Source: an uncultured Eggerthellaceae bacterium (lineage in GTDB: Bacteria; Actinomycetota; Coriobacteriia; Coriobacteriales; Eggerthellaceae). Taken from it: a stretch of 8,938 nt of DNA. This document shows positions 6,445 through 8,938 of the stretch, in pieces. The stretch's first letter is position 1, and each line of letters opens with the position of its first letter. Position numbers and translations under genes: made by a program. The stretch lies in assembly GCA_949450265.1 (NCBI GenBank), contig CASTMW010000068.1:1-8938 (forward strand), read 5' to 3'. The notes below the pieces were generated by a model. It was not told the DNA's origin. It made no database searches and was given only the letters and a program-made list of their open reading frames with translations.

Positions 6445-8061
6445 ATGATCGACGAGATACACGTTCGCGACCTTGCGCTGATCGTCGAGGCGACCATCGC
6501 ACCTGCTGCGGGACTGACGGTGCTGACCGGTGAGACGGGCGCGGGCAAGACGGCGCTGCTCACCTCGTGCAAACTTTTGATGGGTGCGCGCGCGGATCGG
6601 ACTGCCGTTCGCGAAGGCGAAGCGGAATCGTGCGTGGAGGGGCGCTTCTTCTTCGATGATGCTGAGCATGTCGTGCGGCGCCGCGTCACGTCCGATGGCC
6701 GCTCGCGGGTTCAGATGGATGGGCGCATGGCAAGCGTGGGCGAGCTTGCAGAGGTCATCGCGCCCAGCATCGATCTGTGTAGCCAGCACGATAGCCAAGA
6801 GTTGCTGCGCCCTGCCAGCCATCTGCGCATGTTGGATGCGTGGGCCGATACCGATGCGCTCGTGCAGGCATATCAGCAGGCTTTCGATGCGGCGCAGGCA
6901 GCAGCAGCGCACTTGGATAAGGTGCGCGCGGGCACGCAGGCCAGTGCCGAGCAGCTGGAACAGGCATCGTTTATCCTGCGCCAGATCGAAGCGGTGGCTC
7001 CCGATGCGAAGGAATATGATGAACTGACGGCTTCGCTCAAGAAGGCGGAGAATGTGGAGGCGCTGGCGCGGGCTGCCCAAGGCGCTCGGGAAGCGCTGGG
7101 CGGTGATGGCGGCGCTCTGGAGCGTGCCGGTGCGGCGCTGGCTGCGCTTGAAGAGGGCGCGCGCGCCGATGAGGCGCTCGGGCAGATGGCGGATAGCCTG
7201 CGCGAGGCCATCTTCCTCCTTGAGGACGCTTCGCGCGAGGTATCCGCGTATGCTGAAGGGGTGGAGTTCGAGCCTGGGGAACTAGCTCGCATGCAGGAGC
7301 GCGTTGCGGCTTATCAAGGGCTCTTGCGCTCCTATGGTCCTACGGTCGCCGATGCGCTGGCGCGTGCTGATGAGGCGCGCTCGCGCGTTCAGATGGTCGA
7401 TGAGGGAGAGAGGCTGGAAGCCGAAGCGCAAGCGCAGGTGGACCGTGCCGAGGCGGCCTTGGCACAGCATGCGGCCGCTCTGAGCGCTGCGCGTGCCGAT
7501 GCCGCTCCTGCGTTCGCAGCGAAGATGTGCGCGGTGATGGCCGAGCTTGAGATGGGCAGCGCCGAGGTGTCGTGCGCCGTGGAGCCCCTGCCGCGCGCAC
7601 AGTGGGGCCCGACGGGTGCCGATAAGGTGGAGCTGGCCTTTCGACCGGCTCAGAACATGCAGGCGCGACCGCTCTCGCGCATCGCTTCGGGCGGCGAGCT
7701 TTCGCGCGTGCTGTTGGCGCTGCATGTGGTGATGGAGGACAAGGACGACGTTTCGACCCTAGTCTTCGACGAGATCGACGCGGGGGTGGGCGGCGCGACG
7801 GCGGTGGCGCTGGCCGATGTGCTGGAACGGCTTGCGCACACCCATCAGGTGCTGGTGGTCACCCATCTTGCGCAGGTGGCTGCTCGTGCTGCGAAGCACT
7901 ACGTGGTACGCAAGGTGGAGGATGAGGGCGTTGCGCGCACGCAGTTGGTCGAGGTGCGCTCCGAGGCGCGCGAGCAGGAGATCGCACGCATGCTCTCTGG
8001 TGGCGGTACCGAAGCATCCTTGGTTCATGCGCGCGAGCTTCTTGCACGTTCGAAAGATTGA
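6445..8061 (+). CDS. recN: DNA repair protein RecN
   Basis: RecN is an SMC-like ATPase that acts at double-strand breaks. The 538-residue protein has an N-terminal Walker A GETGAGKT (29-36), a central part rich in Ala, Glu and Arg heptads (about 130-350) that should form the coiled coil, then the ABC signature SRIASGGELSRVL (from residue 411), Walker B STLVFDEIDAGVGG (from 437) and the His-switch VVTHLAQVAA (His474). The family more often has Ser after the Walker A lysine; here it is Thr, which is compatible with function. The ATG at 6445 is chosen because AAGGAGA lies 4 bases upstream and the family start is MxxxxxVxxLALI; an in-frame GTG at 6403 lacks both. It follows uvrB by 42 bases, so joint transcription is likely. 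Confidence 0.95.
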   Translation: MIDEIHVRDLALIVEATIAPAAGLTVLTGETGAGKTALLTSCKLLMGARADRTAVREGEAESCVEGRFFFDDAEHVVRRRVTSDGRSRVQMDGRMASVGELAEVIAPSIDLCSQHDSQELLRPASHLRMLDAWADTDALVQAYQQAFDAAQAAAAHLDKVRAGTQASAEQLEQASFILRQIEAVAPDAKEYDELTASLKKAENVEALARAAQGAREALGGDGGALERAGAALAALEEGARADEALGQMADSLREAIFLLEDASREVSAYAEGVEFEPGELARMQERVAAYQGLLRSYGPTVADALARADEARSRVQMVDEGERLEAEAQAQVDRAEAALAQHAAALSAARADAAPAFAAKMCAVMAELEMGSAEVSCAVEPLPRAQWGPTGADKVELAFRPAQNMQARPLSRIASGGELSRVLLALHVVMEDKDDVSTLVFDEIDAGVGGATAVALADVLERLAHTHQVLVVTHLAQVAARAAKHYVVRKVEDEGVARTQLVEVRSEAREQEIARMLSGGGTEASLVHARELLARSKD

Positions 8062-8064
8062 ACG

Positions 8065-8092
8065 TTGCATATCCCGCACAACGTGCTATCAT
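8065..8092 (+). promoter_or_regulatory. Promoter of the trp leader and trpP
   Basis: TTGCAT (-35, 8065-8070) and TATCAT (-10, 8087-8092) are 16 bases apart, and a TG at 8084-8085 adds an extended -10. The predicted start is about A8100. The promoter begins 3 bases after the recN stop, so trpP does not depend on recN transcription. An inverted repeat, ACGTTG (8062-8067) and CAACGT (8079-8084), straddles the -35 and spacer. Confidence 0.75.
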
Positions 8093-8151
8093 CGCTGCCA
8101 GCTTGCATATCCGAGAAGGAGACGGCTTGATCGACGCGAATGCACATATCC
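8065..8151 (+). repeat. Direct repeats of TTGCATATCC around the trpP promoter
   Basis: TTGCATATCC occurs exactly at 8065-8074 (over the -35) and at 8103-8112 (about +4 to +13 of the predicted transcript), 38 bases apart. A shorter copy, CATATCC, is at 8145-8151, 39 bases further. The spacing is close to 3.6 helical turns. These may be binding sites for a regulator acting in addition to attenuation; the function is unknown. Confidence 0.5.
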
Positions 8152-8207
8152 TTAGCGCGAGCGCTTCGGCGTTCGCTGGTGCATGGTGGTGGAGCAAGCC
8201 TGAATAG
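8127..8207 (+). CDS. Trp leader peptide with three consecutive Trp codons
   Basis: This short open frame of 26 codons starts with TTG 5 bases after AAGGAG (8116-8121). Its second half is Ala/Ser-rich and then reads AFAGAWWWSKPE before TAG. The three TGG codons occupy 8184-8192. The peptide itself should have no function: its translation senses charged tRNA-Trp. A ribosome stalled at the TGG codons leaves the segment from 8209 free, while a ribosome at the stop codon (8205-8207) would cover it. The frame lies entirely between recN and the TrpP-like transporter gene and is followed by overlapping antiterminator and terminator stems, as in classical amino-acid operon leaders. Three adjacent Trp codons in so short a frame are very unlikely by chance. 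Confidence 0.9.
   Translation: MIDANAHILSASASAFAGAWWWSKPE
8157..8176 (+). promoter_or_regulatory. Stable UUCG-tetraloop hairpin within the leader peptide frame
   Basis: GCGAGCGC (8157-8164) and GCGTTCGC (8169-8176) form an 8-bp stem (one G-U) closed by a C(UUCG)G tetraloop, a known extra-stable RNA loop. It ends 7 bases before the first Trp codon. It may pause RNA polymerase so that the leading ribosome can catch up, the job done by the 1:2 hairpin in the Escherichia coli trp leader. The role is inferred. Confidence 0.6.
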
Positions 8208-8208
8208 A

Positions 8209-8255
8209 CGGATCATCCAAGCGTGAGCTCTCACATGCAAGCCCTCGGTGATCCG
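8209..8255 (+). promoter_or_regulatory. Antiterminator of the trp attenuator
   Basis: CGGATCATC (8209-8217) pairs with GGTGATCCG (8247-8255): nine pairs, eight Watson-Crick and one U-G. It takes up the top of the terminator 5' arm and the terminator loop, so the two folds compete. Inside it, GTGA/TCAC (8223-8234) can form a small hairpin. The upstream arm starts 1 base after the leader stop codon, so a terminating ribosome would mask it and favour termination when Trp is plentiful. In the absence of translation, GGTGGT (8185-8190) in the Trp codons can pair weakly with ATCATC (8212-8217), acting as a 1:2 stem. Confidence 0.75.
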
Positions 8256-8268
8256 CCGGGGGCTTTTT
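8239..8268 (+). terminator. Intrinsic terminator of the trp attenuator
   Basis: AAGCCCTCGG (8239-8248) pairs with CCGGGGGCTT (8256-8265): ten pairs with one U-G, a 7-base loop and the U-run TTTTT at 8264-8268. It lies 45 bases before the trpP start codon and 31 bases after the leader stop codon. It is the conditional terminator of the leader and also ends any read-through from recN. Confidence 0.92.
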
Positions 8269-8312
8269 CAATGGGCTTGCGCCATAGACCGTATCGAAAG
8301 AAAGGATGTCCC

Positions 8313-8933
8313 ATGGCCACCGAGACGATGGAGCAGATCACTGAGGTTCCCCAAGGCGCACCGCGCGCCACCGCACCTGCACCTGCCGCACCCAAGCGCA
8401 CCGTTCACACGGAAGAGGCTTCGGGGCTTTCCGTGCGCGACCTCATCCTGATCGCTGTGCTCCTTGCAGCGGGAGCGGTGCTGAAGTTGACCGTGTCGTC
8501 GTTCCTTAGCTTCGGCGGCATGAAACCGAACTTCATGATCGCCATGTATTGCTTGGCCATCATCCTCGTGCGCCCGAAAGTCGGCCAAGCTGCTGTCATC
8601 GGATTGCTGACCGGCCTCATAAGCCAGATCCCCATGCTGAACGCCACGCCGTGGGTCAACATCGTTTCCGAGACGCTAGGCGCTACCGTGTGCGGTCTGC
8701 TGATCCTGATACCGCTCAAGGTGGGCAAGCTGGACCTGAATCCCCTTGTCTCCACGTTCCTCTCCACCATGGTGTCCGGTTACACCTTTGCGCTCATCGT
8801 CGGCCTGATGAACGGCCTTGACCTGGGTGCGATCGCCATCACCTACGCCATAATGGTATTCGGTACCGCTTTAGTGAATTGCATCTTGGTGGAGATACTG
8901 GCACTGCCGCTCTCCCGGGTGCTGAAACGCTGA
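8313..8933 (+). CDS. trpP: TrpP-like tryptophan transporter (ECF-type substrate-binding membrane protein)
   Basis: This encodes 206 residues with about six hydrophobic segments (roughly 41-66, 70-86, 91-107, 115-135, 144-167 and 171-200) after a 36-residue Pro/Ala-rich cytoplasmic N terminus. The core resembles Bacillus TrpP (YhaG family): a first helix with AAGAVLKLTV, then the hallmark GGMKPNFMIAMYCLAI, and RPKVGQAAVIGLLTGLISQI. Such proteins are thought to bind and import tryptophan, possibly with an ECF energising module. The start at 8313 follows AAAGGA by 6 bases; an in-frame ATG at 8223 lies inside the attenuator and is rejected. The upstream leader with three Trp codons strongly supports tryptophan as substrate. 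Without the leader, the substrate of an S component would be uncertain. Confidence 0.87.
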   Translation: MATETMEQITEVPQGAPRATAPAPAAPKRTVHTEEASGLSVRDLILIAVLLAAGAVLKLTVSSFLSFGGMKPNFMIAMYCLAIILVRPKVGQAAVIGLLTGLISQIPMLNATPWVNIVSETLGATVCGLLILIPLKVGKLDLNPLVSTFLSTMVSGYTFALIVGLMNGLDLGAIAITYAIMVFGTALVNCILVEILALPLSRVLKR

Positions 8934-8938
8934 TGCGG
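8933..8938 (+). CDS. Possible start of a coupled downstream gene (partial)
   Basis: The trpP stop reads TGATG, so an ATG begins at 8933, overlapping the stop by 1 base and followed by CGG. Such overlaps often couple translation of two genes in one operon. Only two codons are visible and no clear ribosome-binding site precedes them, so this is weak. An ECF ATPase or transmembrane component would fit the context. Confidence 0.3.

Noticed and set aside
8140..8229. ATG-started frame of 29 codons overlapping the trp leader peptide in another frame
   Set aside because: It has no ribosome-binding site and does not give Trp codons. The TTG frame at 8127 has a good site and fits the attenuator.
8093..8312. 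T-box or TRAP control of trpP
   Set aside because: No conserved T-box antiterminator sequence is seen and the leader is too short for one. There is also no run of closely spaced GAG/TAG triplets for TRAP.

Overview
The window looks like chromosomal DNA of a moderately high-GC actinomycete, most likely class Coriobacteriia (Eggerthellaceae-like). This rests on family recognition, not on a database search. The arguments are a four-domain ribosomal protein S1 with an acidic tail, the actinobacterial order rpsA-coaE-uvrB, G/C-rich codon third positions, strong Shine-Dalgarno sites of a Firmicutes-like style, and a TrpP-type tryptophan transporter as found in Firmicutes and Coriobacteriia.

Layout: positions 8-83 carry tRNA-Lys(CTT) on the minus strand, with its own promoter around 116-144. 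A minus-strand helix-turn-helix regulator (213-758) follows. Between 759 and 921 lie a perfect 15-bp palindrome and a hairpin, in a divergent intergenic region. On the plus strand there is then a small gene (922-1299) that looks like the start of a J-domain joined to the C-terminal part of a CbxX/SpoVK-type AAA+ ATPase, probably an internal-deletion remnant. A metallophosphoesterase (1342-2022) comes next.

From 2240 the window is core genome: rpsA (TTG start, structured leader), coaE, a strong intrinsic terminator, uvrB and recN. The terminator ends only a few bases before the uvrB ribosome-binding site, so uvrB must be read through it or started upstream of it. uvrB and recN are 42 bases apart and probably co-transcribed as a DNA-repair pair.

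The most striking region is 8062-8315, between recN and a TrpP-like ECF substrate-binding membrane protein (8313-8933). It has a good promoter and a 26-codon leader peptide (TTG start, good ribosome-binding site) with three consecutive Trp codons near its end. An antiterminator can form immediately after the leader stop codon, and a textbook terminator overlaps it. This is a complete ribosome-stalling tryptophan attenuator in front of a tryptophan uptake gene, not a biosynthetic operon. A very stable UUCG hairpin just before the Trp codons and repeats around the promoter add further layers. The window ends at a TGATG stop/start overlap that suggests a coupled downstream gene.
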